From contig JAHDSF010000005.1 in the NCBI GenBank assembly GCA_018432935.1, positions 1 through 64,000 of the forward strand: a DNA stretch of 64,000 nt, given 5' to 3'. This document shows positions 28,560 to 37,985 of the stretch, piece after piece. The stretch comes from Rhodospirillales bacterium. Its GTDB lineage: Bacteria; Pseudomonadota; Alphaproteobacteria; Rhodospirillales; Shumkoniaceae. A model generated the notes under the pieces. The model saw nothing but the letters and a program-made list of their open reading frames with translations. It had not been told where the DNA came from and did no database searches. Made by a program: the position numbers and the translations under genes. Each line of letters starts with the position of its first letter. Position 1 is the stretch's first letter.

Positions 28560-29162
28560 GTGAGCGAAACCGCGCGGTTTTTCGTTTGGCCCACCCGTTC
28601 CGGCAAGCCGCAGGAGCCGCTGCACGACGGCCCGTTTGGCTATTACGGGATTTACGACGTCTTGCGGCAGAACCAGTGGTGGCCCGATCGCATGGGGAGG
28701 GCCATTGAGGAAGCGTGCTTCGTCCGCTCCGCATCCGGAGAATTCCTGGGCGAGAAGTACGGACTGGAGATGCTGAACCACTACACTATGTACAGCAGCC
28801 TCGTGGAGGCCGGGACATTCGACCGCCCAGGGACAGAATGGTGGTCTCCCGACGAGATCGCGCAGATGGCGACTACGATCCTCGACCTCTTCCGCAGCCA
28901 CGATCCCGAGGGAAAGCTTCTCTTCAGGCGCATGCTCCGGAGACATGGGTACCGTACGGACATGGTCCCCAATCCGAACCCCGGCCGGTTCGAGCGTTTT
29001 CTGGGGTTCAGAAAGCAGGTGCCCGTCGAGGTGTACGAGGAGTGGGCACTCCCGCCCCTGACGCTGCGCGACTACCTGCGCAAGTTCCAGGAGTATGCAG
29101 AGATTCGCGAGGATTGCCGCCAGCTCGGCATCGAGCGCCTCACGCTCTGCTCCTCCGAGTGA
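28560..29162 (+). CDS. Hypothetical protein, candidate immunity gene
   Basis: The product is 200 aa from the GTG at 28560, with CGGAGGCA six bases upstream. It is a soluble, acidic and aromatic-rich protein (FFVWPTRSGKPQE, YYGIYDVLRQNQWWPDR, EWWSPDEIAQMATTILDLF) without signal peptide or recognised domain. It follows the nuclease-like cassette by about 90 bp on the same strand, the usual place of an immunity gene. It sits inside the inserted toxin region and is unlike the phage structural genes around it. Role inferred only from context. Confidence 0.55.
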   Translation: MSETARFFVWPTRSGKPQEPLHDGPFGYYGIYDVLRQNQWWPDRMGRAIEEACFVRSASGEFLGEKYGLEMLNHYTMYSSLVEAGTFDRPGTEWWSPDEIAQMATTILDLFRSHDPEGKLLFRRMLRRHGYRTDMVPNPNPGRFERFLGFRKQVPVEVYEEWALPPLTLRDYLRKFQEYAEIREDCRQLGIERLTLCSSE

Positions 29163-29183
29163 GAACGGCTGGGAAACCGGGTC

Positions 29184-29547
29184 GATCAGCGAAGTTTGGC
29201 TGGTCGCCCGTTCCTTGCACCTCTCCGACCAGGCCTGGGCCGGCCTCCTCGATGGCCGCATCGCCTGCCTGTTCGGGGTCGGCCCCGCCGCCCTCTTGTC
29301 CCGGGTCGGCGTGCCGTGGCTGGTCGGCGCCGAGGCGATGGTCCGCCACCCGTGCGCCTTCTTGCGCCGCTCGCGCGCCTGCCTCGCCTCTCTCTTCGCC
29401 GACTACGACGTGCTCACCAATTTCGTCGACGCCCGCAACGACGCCGCCATCCGCTGGCTCGGCTGGCTCGGCTTCCAGTTCGACGACCCCGCCCCCTACG
29501 GCCCCGACCGGATGCCGTTCTACCGCTTCGAGATGAGGAGACGCTGA
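29184..29547 (+). pseudogene. Phage Gp13-family internal virion protein, N-terminally truncated
   Basis: About 120 residues match the C-terminal two thirds of podovirus Gp13-like (DUF2833) proteins: SLHLSDQAWAGLLDGR, LFGVGPAALLSRVGVPWL, VDARNDAAIRWLGWLGF, and a final MPFYRFEM. The start of the family, with its acetyltransferase-like first helix, is missing; upstream DNA belongs to the inserted toxin region. The joint is near 29184. In intact relatives this gene follows tail tubular protein B directly, so the 24.78-29.18 kb block interrupts the original order. Confidence 0.7.
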
Positions 29548-29548
29548 A

Positions 29549-30151
29549 ATGTGCGTGTTTGCAGCTCCGATGTTCGCGGCTGCCAGTGTGGCCGAGGCAG
29601 TCGCGGCGGGAACAGCCACTGCGGCCCAACTCGCCGCGTGGCAGACCGCAGGCATGATGGCGACGATGGCAAACGTAAGCCTGGCCACGGCGCTGAGCAC
29701 GGGCGTGTCCGCTCTGGGCCAGTACCAGCAGCAGCGGGCTGCCAACAAGCAGGCCGACTATCAGGCCAAGGTCGCCGAGAACAACGCGCTGACCCAGAAG
29801 CGGCTGGCCGACTACGCGCTCGAAAAGGGCCGCCTCGACGAGCAGCGCCAGCGCCTGCAGACGGCGCGGCTGAAGGGCCAGCAGCGGCTCGGCTATGCCG
29901 CCGCCGGGGTCGACATGGCCGACGGCTCGCCGCTCGACACCCTCGAGGACACCGCCGCCATGGGCGAGCTCGACGCCCTCAACGTCCGCCACAACGCCGC
30001 CCTCGACGCCTGGCAGCACGAGGCCGGCGCCTCCGACGCCTTCGCCCAGGCGGGGCTCCACCGTTCCGGCAAGGCGAGCCCGCTCACCCAGGCCCTGCCC
30101 ACCCTGGTCTCCGGCGCCAGTAACATCGCCGAAAAGTGGAGCCGCTACTAG
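29549..30151 (+). CDS. Phage internal virion protein (gp14-like)
   Basis: The product is 200 aa, starting two bases after the previous stop. A hydrophobic N-terminal third (residues 5-60, rich in Ala and Met) is followed by a long charged helix (QYQQQRAANKQADYQAKVAE, NNALTQKRLADYALEKGRLD) and a C-terminal AAAGVDMADGSPLDTLEDTA block. This layout and the position after a Gp13-like protein match internal virion protein B (T7 gp14-like) of podoviruses, which helps form the DNA ejection channel in the cell envelope. The frame is intact. Confidence 0.72.
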   Translation: MCVFAAPMFAAASVAEAVAAGTATAAQLAAWQTAGMMATMANVSLATALSTGVSALGQYQQQRAANKQADYQAKVAENNALTQKRLADYALEKGRLDEQRQRLQTARLKGQQRLGYAAAGVDMADGSPLDTLEDTAAMGELDALNVRHNAALDAWQHEAGASDAFAQAGLHRSGKASPLTQALPTLVSGASNIAEKWSRY

Positions 30152-30164
30152 AGCCGAGGACCCC

Positions 30165-30617
30165 ATGATCCGCATCCCCGAGTACGACTACCAGGTCAGG
30201 CTGCGCGACGCCCCCGACGTGCAGCAGTCGTTCAAGACCGACGCCTCGATGTTCGGCGGCAACCAAGCCGGGGCGATGAAGGCCTGGGGCGAAGCTTTCG
30301 ACAAGGGCAGCGACCTGTTCGGAACCCTCGCCGAAGATGAGAGGAAGGAGGAAGAGCGCGAGCAGCGCCGCAGGCAGCAGGAAGAGCAGCGCCGCAGCGG
30401 CGGCAGGACCGGCCCGGTCGCCGCCGCCGATGCGGATGACGATTTCGAGGAGCACCGCAAGAGGACCAGGCGGAGGCGGCGCTCGGCCGCCACGGCCTCG
30501 CCGCCCTCCACCAGGCGCCGGCCACCGCCGCGCCCGCCCCGGCGGAAGCCACCGCCATGACTCGCGAGGAGATCCAGGCCGCCCTCGGCAACCTCGCCCT
30601 CCGCCCCGACGACCCGG
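30165..30617 (+). pseudogene. Internal virion protein (gp15-like) fragment, frameshifted
   Basis: It starts at the ATG at 30165 after GAGCCGAGGA with MIRIPEYDYQVRLRDAPDVQ, the usual N-terminus of this phage gene, and shares NQAxAMKAWGEA with the toxin-bearing gene at 24795. After EEHRK (about 30460) the natural reading moves to another frame (DQAEAALGRHGLAALHQ, then MTREEIQAALGNLALRP), so a one-base shift has broken it. The reading is then cut by the third REP-like repeat at about 30616. It is the stump of what was probably the full-length gp15-like gene. Confidence 0.65.
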
Positions 30618-30697
30618 AATTCGGGGGACATGATACCGAATTCGCGCCAAGCCTCTCGCCAGCCGGGCCGCGAAATGCATTGAGTGCCCCGAAGATC
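30616..30697. repeat. REP-like inverted repeat C
   Basis: TTCGGGGGACATGATACCGA near the left end and TGCATTGAGTGCCCCGAA near the right form an imperfect hairpin of about 80 bp. It belongs to the same GGGGACA...TGTCCCC class as A and B but is a more distant copy. It ends the gp15-like fragment. Confidence 0.55.
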
Positions 30698-30926
30698 GCG
30701 GCCGCGCCGCGCGGCAAAGGGTCTCGGCGCTCCGCGGCAACGGCTTCCTCCGCGCCCACACCCTGGATGCCGCCGGCCGCTGGAACGCTCTCGTCGTCCA
30801 GGCCCTCCCAGGCCGCCTGCGCGAGAGCCCGTTCCACGAACGCCGCGGCACCCGGAAGAAGGAGCCCGGCTGCCGGGGAAGGCAGCCGGGCCAGGCAACG
30901 GGCAGACGGATGATGCCGACCGCCCC
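30698..30926. other. Decayed phage tail end with GC hairpin
   Basis: After repeat C one frame still reads protein-like sequence (GNGFLRAHTLDAAGRWNALV), probably leftover internal virion coding DNA. A perfect 11-bp hairpin, GCCCGGCTGCC / GGCAGCCGGGC with loop GGGGAA, lies at 30864-30891 and may end transcription. No gene is called here; it marks the right border of the prophage remnant. Confidence 0.45.
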
Positions 30927-31259
30927 TCAGCCCGAGATAGGGGCGAGGTTCAGCTGGGAACGGATGACGCTGAGGTAGGAGAACGCCGTCCTGGGGTCGC
31001 CGTTGGCGCACGCCTGCTTGGCGATGTCGTACTGCAGCGACAGGGTCTGCCCCTCATCGTCGGAGGTCACATTGGCGAGGGTTCGCCCGGTCTGGGTCAG
31101 GGAGCGTTCGGTATCGGCGATCGCGGCCTGACACGAGATCCCCCGCTCGCCCGGGGTGCTGACGGCGACCTGGTCCGCCGCCTGGGCTGCGGCGGCGAGC
31201 GCCAGCCCGGAGGCGGCAGCGAAAGCAAATGCGACTGTCTTGAAGGTTCTGATAGTCAT
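30927..31259 (-). CDS. Small secreted protein of unknown function
   Basis: The product is 110 aa from the ATG at 31259, with GAGGGACA upstream. A Sec signal peptide (VAFAFAAASGLALAAAAQA) precedes a helical mature part of about 80 residues with two cysteines (GISCQAAI and KQACANG), which could form one disulfide. No family is recognised. It lies just outside the prophage on the opposite strand, and its codon use is like the host's. Confidence 0.65.
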   Translation of the reverse strand: MTIRTFKTVAFAFAAASGLALAAAAQAADQVAVSTPGERGISCQAAIADTERSLTQTGRTLANVTSDDEGQTLSLQYDIAKQACANGDPRTAFSYLSVIRSQLNLAPISG

Positions 31260-31610
31260 CGTGATTGTCCCTCTCTGTCCAGGGGGCGACGATCGCCGGC
31301 CCCGTGAGGCGGAAACCATCGCCCGACCCGGATCGAGATCGGCCGGAGCGGCGATCAACGGAACTCACGTTGCGGCGCCTCGGGCGTGAGCAATCCGGGA
31401 GCCGCCGGTCACGCGGCGCCGCAGCTCCGGCAGGCGTCACCCCGCCGACCGTTCTGCCCCCCGGCTGCGCCACGATTCACGTCTGCGCGATCGCCGCGCA
31501 ACCCGGGCCGTTCCCCCTTCCGGGGGAGGACGTTTCGCCGGATGCCCTCCTTCCCCCACCGCCCCGAGGGGGGTACACAACGCCCCTCCCGCCCGCGAAA
31601 GGAGAGCCCT
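31260..31610. other. Intergenic region, no gene seen
   Basis: These 351 bp between two divergent small genes hold no convincing frame. A short hairpin TCCCCC-TTCC-GGGGGA lies at 31512-31527. Promoters of both neighbours should be here but no clear -35/-10 pair stands out. Confidence 0.5.
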
Positions 31611-31916
31611 ATGGCGATGACGGTGCTGCAGTTCGATTTCCCTTACGCCGGCCCCTGGGGCGCCGAGATGGCGCAACGCCTCGAAGGGCTGGCGCAGGAC
31701 ATCGCAGCCGAGCAGGGCCTGCTGTGGAAGATCTGGATCGAGAACCAGGCGGAGGGCACGGCCGGCGGCATCTATCTGTTCGCCGACGAAGCCGCAGCCG
31801 AACGCTACCGCGCCAAACATAGCGAGCGCCTTGCCGCGCGGGGCGTCCGCGACATCGCCGTGCGCGCCTTCAACATCAATGCGCCGCTGTCGTCGATCAC
31901 CCGGGCGCCGTTCTAG
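31611..31916 (+). CDS. YdhR-family putative monooxygenase
   Basis: The product is 101 aa, start ATG at 31611 after AAAGGAGAGCCCT. It follows the E. coli YdhR sequence almost throughout: LQFDFPYAGPWGAEMAQRL, EQGLLWKIWIENQAEGTAGG, IYLFADEAAAERY and FNINAPLSSITRA. YdhR is a small dimeric ferredoxin-like protein of the ABM superfamily, proposed to act on aromatic or quinone-type compounds. It is a single-gene unit in the cytoplasm. Confidence 0.9.
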   Translation: MAMTVLQFDFPYAGPWGAEMAQRLEGLAQDIAAEQGLLWKIWIENQAEGTAGGIYLFADEAAAERYRAKHSERLAARGVRDIAVRAFNINAPLSSITRAPF

Positions 31917-32009
31917 ACTGGTGCCTCCAATGACACGCAAGAAGTACCGAAGGGTCCCCTTCGCGTAGGTTCGTGGCGATCGGTCGCGCCTTTGCGCGGG
32001 CCGGATGCG

Positions 32010-35000
32010 TCAGGCAGGCTGCCGCGTCCGCGCGATCACGCGCGCGGCGGGGAAGGTGGCCGTAGCCACCGTACCGGCGCCGGGCGTGCTGGCCAGCCGC
32101 AAGGTGCCGCCGTGCTTCTCCATCAGCCGTCGGCTGAGGGGCAGCCCGAGGCCGGCGCCCTCATGGTTGCGCGACAGGCTGCTGTCGACGCGCATGAACT
32201 CCATCATGGCGCGCCGCATGCCCTCCTCATCCATGCCGATGCCGTTGTCGGCCACCACCAGCGACAGCCCGCCGTCCGCGTCGCGACGGGCCGAAAGCTT
32301 GACGCTGCCGCCGGCGGGGGTGAACTTGATGGCGTTGGTCAGCAGGTTCAGAAGCACCTGTTTGAAGCGCCGCTGGTCGGCGACCAGGGGCGGCAGGTCG
32401 GACGGCACGTTCGAGATCAGCGTCACCCTGTGCTGGTCGGCCCGCAGCCGAACCAGCCGGACCACCGCCGCGCACGCCTCGGCGACTTCGAATTCCTCCT
32501 CCTGCAGCTCGAGCTTGCCGGCCTCCACAGCGGACAGATCGAGGATGTCGTTGATCAGCGACAAGAGGTGGCGGCCCGAGGATTCGATGTCGGTCAGGTA
32601 TTCGCTGTGCTTGGCATTGGCGATCGGCCCGAAGACGCCGCTTACCAGGGCCGACGAGAAGCCGATGATCGAGTTGAGAGGGGTGCGCAGCTCATGGCTG
32701 GTGTTGGCCAGGAATTCCGACTTGGCGTGGCTTGCCATCTCGGCCTCCAGCCTTGCCCTGATCGCCTCCTCCTCGGCCCGGCGGCGCCGGTCGATGTCGG
32801 TCGCCGTACCCGCCATGTGCAGCCCACTGCCGCCGCTCTTCTCGAACACCCGGCCACGGAGCAGCACCCAAAGCCAGCTCCCGTCCTTGCAGCGGCATCG
32901 GTACTCGACGGCAAGCTGGCCGCGATCGCGAAGCTGCCTGAGGACCTCGGCGACCACCCGCTCGCGCTCGTCGGGGTGAACCATCGCCTTCCAAACCTCG
33001 AAGGTGAACGTGATTTCGTGCGGCGCATATCCGAACAGCGTGTATCCGCGGTCGTTGCACTCGATGACGCCGGTGTCGACGTCCCAGTCCCACAGGCCGT
33101 CGCTGGCCGCCTCCACCGCCAGGCGCAGCATCTCCTCGCTGCGCTGGAGGGCCTCCTCGGCCCGCTTGCGTTCGGTGATGTCGGTGCGGGTGCCGGTCAT
33201 CAGGCGAGGCCTGCCGTCAGAGCCCCATTCGACTACCGCGCCGCGGTCCTGAACCCACACCCAGCGGCCGCCCCGGTGCCGCATCCGGCATTCGCCGTCG
33301 AAGTAGCCGAGCCTGCCCGCGAGGTGCTCGTCGAGCAGCCGTTGCCACCGATCCAGGTCGTCGGGATGGCAGAAGCCGCGCCAGCTCGCCATCGTCAAGG
33401 GAGACAGTTCGGCCACCGACAAGCCCGCGATCTCCGCCCACCGGTCGTCGACCAGCAGCACGTCGGTCTCGAGGTTCCACTCCCAGGTGCCGGCCCGGGT
33501 GCCGCGGATGATGCTGGCCAGCCGCACCGTGCGTTCCTGCACGCACTGCTCGAGGCGCCGCCGCCGGCTGGTCACCATTCCGGCGAGGCTGCCGGCCGCC
33601 GCCGTCAGAAGGACACCGCCGATCAGGGTGAACAGGCCGGCGCGCCGCGGATCGCTGGTGTCGAAGCCGGGTCCAGGGCGCAGGACAAAGCCGTAGGTCT
33701 TGCCGAGGAAGAAGACGGGGAACACGGTGCCCGGGCGGGCGGGTTCGCCGGCTTCGGGACGCCCGCCCTCCCCTGCCGTCGAGGCGAGGAGGGTCGCTTC
33801 GCCGGCCGAGCGCAACTGATAAAGCTCCGCCAACACGGCTTCGCGGTCGCCGCTGCGCGAAACCGCAGTGCGCTCGAGCAGCGGTCGCAAGTGCACCACG
33901 GCGATCGCGAACCCGAGCAGTCCGGGAGCGGCGTAGGGCATGCCTTCGCCGCCATCCAGCGCGGCGAACACCGGCCGGAAGCAAAGGACCCCGGATTGCG
34001 GGCGCTTGGCACCGACCAGCTCGACGACCTCCGAGGCCGTTGGCAATCCGGTGGAAGCCGCCTCCTCGATGACCGTCAGCCGTTTGGGCTCGCTTCCCAG
34101 CTCGAAGCCCAGCGCGGGACGGTTACCCTCCAGCGGCTCCCTGTAGAAGATGGGGAACAGCAGTTCGCGCCGGCCGTCGATCGGACCGATGCGGAACTCG
34201 GAGAGACCGTCCGCCTCCGCGCGGGCTTCCATGGCCGGCACCAGCGCGCGTGGCACCGCCGGCGCCCAGTTCATCGCATCCACCAGGCCGCTTCGCAGGA
34301 TCGGCCTGACGTAGGCTCGGAACTCCTCGCGCGAGACCGCTTCGCTGTTCTCGAACAGGCCGGCCGTACCGCCGAGGTAGAGGTCGCTGATCTCGTGAAA
34401 GGCGTCCCGGATGGCAAGCGCCCTCTCCCGCGACAGCTGGACGAAGGCGTCCTCCTGCGCCCGGAGCTCGTGGTCCTGCACGGCCAGGGCAGCCGCCGCG
34501 GTTGCCGCCGATCCGAGCAGCGCCACCAGCACCACCTCGAGGTGGCGCAGACGGCTCGCGCTTCGTTGTGAAAGACGGTCCCGCCTTTCGAGCAGCATCC
34601 CGCCCACCGCGAGCAGTCCGCCGATCAGCAGGGCGAACGGCATGGGCGAAGGACGCTCCTGCAGAATCGTCGCCGCCCAGTGGTCGGCGTCCGCCTCGGC
34701 CGCCACCACCAGCAGCGTCTCGCCGCTGCGCCCATCCTTCACCGGGACAAAGGCGCCGACGAAGCTGCCGTTGCGGGTCGCATACGGGCCGACCACCCGG
34801 CCGAACCCCGCCGCCACGGTCTTGGCGACCTCGGCGCTTCCCCAGTCCGCAGCGGCCTGCGACACGGGAAGGTGCTCCCCGGTCCCCACCATGAAACCGG
34901 AGCCGTCGGGGAAGCTGACGCTGAGCCGGATGTTCTCGAACCCGCTCCCCCGCGAGAAGGCGTGGAAGTGCCGGCGCAGACGCCGCAAGCTCTCGTTCTC

Positions 35001-35342
35001 CAGTTCGGAGATCGCCGCCACTTCCTGGACGTCGATCGCCGCCGCTGTCGCTTCCGCCACCAGCAGGAGATCCTCCCGCATGCGCTCGCGGACGATCGAC
35101 TCGTTCCACGACGCTCCGCCCCAGCTCAGCAGCAGGGCAGCGACGACTCCGGCCCACAGGATACCGAGGCACCGGAGATTGTCCCCGGCGGCGGCTCGCA
35201 GCAGGCGGAGAGGAAAGCGGATCAGCGGGACAATCCTGGACAAGGGCAAGCGACCGACCTTTGCGCGCGATACAGCTTGACCGCTCGCCGCAACGTGCGG
35301 CGGCCGCGACTGTCCTCGCTCAGCTATCTCCCTGGGGCCCAC
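32010..35342 (-). CDS. CHASE/PAS hybrid-sensing histidine kinase (orphan)
   Basis: The product is up to 1110 aa; the start at 35342 is the furthest upstream and a later start near 35250 is possible. Order: first membrane helix (about 57-75), an extracytoplasmic sensor segment (75-235), membrane helices near 240-260 and 290-310, a CHASE-type extracytoplasmic domain (about 320-530), a membrane helix near 600, two PAS domains (about 640-750 and 765-880, WEWNLETDVLLVDD and WDWDVDTGVIECND), HisKA with His in [12 protein letters not shown], and HATPase_c with LLTNAIKFTPAGG, DNGIGMDEEG and [11 protein letters not shown]. It carries two periplasmic sensing parts, which is rich for one kinase. No receiver or partner regulator is adjacent. 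Confidence 0.9.
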   Translation of the reverse strand: MGPREIAERGQSRPPHVAASGQAVSRAKVGRLPLSRIVPLIRFPLRLLRAAAGDNLRCLGILWAGVVAALLLSWGGASWNESIVRERMREDLLLVAEATAAAIDVQEVAAISELENESLRRLRRHFHAFSRGSGFENIRLSVSFPDGSGFMVGTGEHLPVSQAAADWGSAEVAKTVAAGFGRVVGPYATRNGSFVGAFVPVKDGRSGETLLVVAAEADADHWAATILQERPSPMPFALLIGGLLAVGGMLLERRDRLSQRSASRLRHLEVVLVALLGSAATAAAALAVQDHELRAQEDAFVQLSRERALAIRDAFHEISDLYLGGTAGLFENSEAVSREEFRAYVRPILRSGLVDAMNWAPAVPRALVPAMEARAEADGLSEFRIGPIDGRRELLFPIFYREPLEGNRPALGFELGSEPKRLTVIEEAASTGLPTASEVVELVGAKRPQSGVLCFRPVFAALDGGEGMPYAAPGLLGFAIAVVHLRPLLERTAVSRSGDREAVLAELYQLRSAGEATLLASTAGEGGRPEAGEPARPGTVFPVFFLGKTYGFVLRPGPGFDTSDPRRAGLFTLIGGVLLTAAAGSLAGMVTSRRRRLEQCVQERTVRLASIIRGTRAGTWEWNLETDVLLVDDRWAEIAGLSVAELSPLTMASWRGFCHPDDLDRWQRLLDEHLAGRLGYFDGECRMRHRGGRWVWVQDRGAVVEWGSDGRPRLMTGTRTDITERKRAEEALQRSEEMLRLAVEAASDGLWDWDVDTGVIECNDRGYTLFGYAPHEITFTFEVWKAMVHPDERERVVAEVLRQLRDRGQLAVEYRCRCKDGSWLWVLLRGRVFEKSGGSGLHMAGTATDIDRRRRAEEEAIRARLEAEMASHAKSEFLANTSHELRTPLNSIIGFSSALVSGVFGPIANAKHSEYLTDIESSGRHLLSLINDILDLSAVEAGKLELQEEEFEVAEACAAVVRLVRLRADQHRVTLISNVPSDLPPLVADQRRFKQVLLNLLTNAIKFTPAGGSVKLSARRDADGGLSLVVADNGIGMDEEGMRRAMMEFMRVDSSLSRNHEGAGLGLPLSRRLMEKHGGTLRLASTPGAGTVATATFPAARVIARTRQPA

Positions 35343-35486
35343 CCGGTGGCTCTTCTCTACCCGGAAGTATACCGTCGAAAGGTGGACTCGTCACCAGGAC
35401 TGAGCCCCGCCGGGGCGGGGCCGCATCAGAGGTTTCGCTTGAACTGCGAGCCGCTGCGAGCTAAACGTAGCCGCGACGGAGGAACC

Positions 35487-35606
35487 ATGGATCGCGGTCA
35501 GCCCATGAACGGAACGGTCGAGCCGAAGGCGGTGCCCGCCTCGCGCGCGCGTTCGTCCGTCACGACTCCGAAGACCACCGGCACCAAGACCACCAAGACC
35601 GGGTAG
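35487..35606 (+). CDS. Small basic Thr/Lys-rich protein, 39 aa
   Basis: A short frame starts at the ATG at 35487 with a near-ideal GGAGGAACC ribosome site and ends at TAG, 28 bases before a strong terminator hairpin. The peptide is basic and Thr/Lys-rich at its end (TTPKTTGTKTTKTG). No family is recognised. The ribosome site and terminator make it more likely real than chance. Confidence 0.5.
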   Translation: MDRGQPMNGTVEPKAVPASRARSSVTTPKTTGTKTTKTG

Positions 35607-35634
35607 CCGCGGGTCGACGCGTTCACGCGTACGA

Positions 35635-35668
35635 AAAAGGCCCGCGGCAAACACCCCGCGGGCCTTTT
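35635..35668. terminator. Strong intrinsic terminator before asd
   Basis: AAAAGGCCCGCGG (35635-35647) and CCGCGGGCCTTTT (35656-35668) are perfect 13-base arms with an 8-base loop, giving a T-run on both strands. It would end the small gene at 35487. Confidence 0.88.
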
Positions 35669-35735
35669 CGCATGCGGATCGCAAAAATACGCAACCAGGA
35701 CGGCCGATCGGCCGGGAAGATGTGGAGAAGCTGCA

Positions 35736-36761
<1,026 letters not shown>

Positions 36762-36772
36762 GGGCCGCCGCG

Positions 36773-36804
36773 GCGGGGCGGGGTGGCTGAGCACCCTGCC
36801 CCGC
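36773..36804. terminator. Hairpin after asd
   Basis: GCGGGGCGGGGTG (36773-36785) pairs with CACCCTGCCCCGC (36792-36804) with one mismatch, just after the asd stop and before the convergent gene's end. It lacks a T-run. Confidence 0.5.
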
Positions 36805-36810
36805 TTCGCG

Positions 36811-37356
36811 CTACAAGACCGCCACGTCGAAGTCAGGCGCTTCTCCGCGGGCGACCTGCGTCACCTGTGCCGGCGCGGCGAACGAGAGCGCCACCTCGAG
36901 CGAAAGGCCGAGGACCGGCAGGCGGGTCACGGGCGAACCCTTCGCCTGGCCCGATGCCGGCGTCTCCAACAGTTCCACGGCTAGCGTCAGTCCGGCGCGG
37001 GGATGGGCATAACCGAACTGGACAGTGCTGCGCAGGATGCCCAGGCGCTTGGAGCAGCAGTGGACGTCGATCGCAACCCCGAGATCCCCCGCCATCGGGC
37101 ATACCTGGCACCAGCCGATCTCACCCGCCCCACCCCCGTCCCCGTCCATCGGCAGGCAGCGGACTTGAACCGGCTGGCCGGCCAGGCGTTCGCCGACGTG
37201 AGCGGCCGAGCAGAGAAAATCCGGCCCGTCGGAGCGCACCAGCCCCGAGAAACAGAGGGCCGGCGGCTCGTCGCGCTTGCAGGCGCTGATTCGCGCTGAC
37301 AGCGACACGGCGGTCACGCCGACCAGCACACGGGTACGATGCGCTGCCACGGCCAT
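36811..37356 (-). CDS. Hypothetical protein downstream of flavodoxin
   Basis: The product is 181 aa from the ATG at 37356, six bases after the flavodoxin stop, so it is almost certainly in one operon with it. The sequence has several cysteines, including WCQVCPMAG and VHCCSKRLG, and a beta-rich C-terminal half. No known family is recognised. The cysteine pairs could bind metal or a cluster, which would fit a redox partner, but that is a guess from the neighbourhood. Confidence 0.6.
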   Translation of the reverse strand: MAVAAHRTRVLVGVTAVSLSARISACKRDEPPALCFSGLVRSDGPDFLCSAAHVGERLAGQPVQVRCLPMDGDGGGAGEIGWCQVCPMAGDLGVAIDVHCCSKRLGILRSTVQFGYAHPRAGLTLAVELLETPASGQAKGSPVTRLPVLGLSLEVALSFAAPAQVTQVARGEAPDFDVAVL

Positions 37357-37362
37357 GCTCTT

Positions 37363-37809
37363 TCAGGCCGCGGCCGCGACCTTCCCCGACCATTCCTCGA
37401 CCTCTTTGCGATACCCATCATAGGGCGTATCGACCTTGAGCGAGCCGACGATCAGCGTTCCCGAACAGCTCCGCACGCGCTCCTCGATGACGTCGACGGC
37501 GCCGCAAAAATGGGTGTAGCTGCTGTCGCCGCAGCCGAATACCGCCACCTTCTTGCCGCCGATCCCGGTCTTCTCCAGGCTGTCGAGAATCGGTTCGAAA
37601 TCCTCCTGGACCTCGATCGGATCGTCGCCGTATGTCGGGCAGCCGAGGACAATCAGATCGTAGCCGGCGCACAGCTCGCTGGCGCTCTCGCCCGCGCAGT
37701 CCTTGGCCGTGGCCTCGATGCCGGCTTTGCCCAGATGATCGGCGATCCATTGTGCGACCTCGGCGGTGTTGCCGGTCGTCGAACCGAATGCGATCAAGGC
37801 TTTGGTCAT
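37363..37809 (-). CDS. Short-chain flavodoxin
   Basis: The product is 148 aa from the ATG at 37809, with GGAGGG upstream. The FMN phosphate loop FGSTTGNTAEVA, the 50s-type loop CPTYGDDPIEVQEDFEPIL and the isoalloxazine loop FGCGDSSYTHFCGAVDVIEE are all present; the lack of the long loop makes it a Desulfovibrio-type short flavodoxin. It is a cytoplasmic one-electron carrier that often replaces ferredoxin when iron is scarce. The inverted repeat upstream (37863-37881) fits iron regulation. Confidence 0.95.
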   Translation of the reverse strand: MTKALIAFGSTTGNTAEVAQWIADHLGKAGIEATAKDCAGESASELCAGYDLIVLGCPTYGDDPIEVQEDFEPILDSLEKTGIGGKKVAVFGCGDSSYTHFCGAVDVIEERVRSCSGTLIVGSLKVDTPYDGYRKEVEEWSGKVAAAA

Positions 37810-37862
37810 TTTGCCAACCCTCCATTTCCGCAAGAAAACTACGGCTTACGGCCACCGTAGTT

Positions 37863-37881
37863 AATGCGACTGCGTTGCATT
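37863..37881 (-). promoter_or_regulatory. AATGCGAC-TGC-GTTGCATT inverted repeat, candidate Fur-type site
   Basis: An 8-3-8 inverted repeat with seven of eight pairs matching lies 54-72 bases upstream of the flavodoxin start. It resembles the TGC-AA...TTGCA type of iron-regulator sites in Alphaproteobacteria and sits where a promoter should be. Confidence 0.45.
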
Positions 37882-37985
37882 GTCAATATGAGGTCGGCCT
37901 TCACCATTCTTGAACCTTCCCCCGCTACGATCCGACAGCTGGAAGGCGGGCACGGCGCTCGCCCGGTTTTCGAGAGTACGAGTCG

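Noticed and set aside
20267..30900. Diversity-generating retroelement, expected because BPP-1-like phages may carry one
   Set aside because: No reverse transcriptase reading, no template/variable repeat pair and no mtd-like gene were found in the region.
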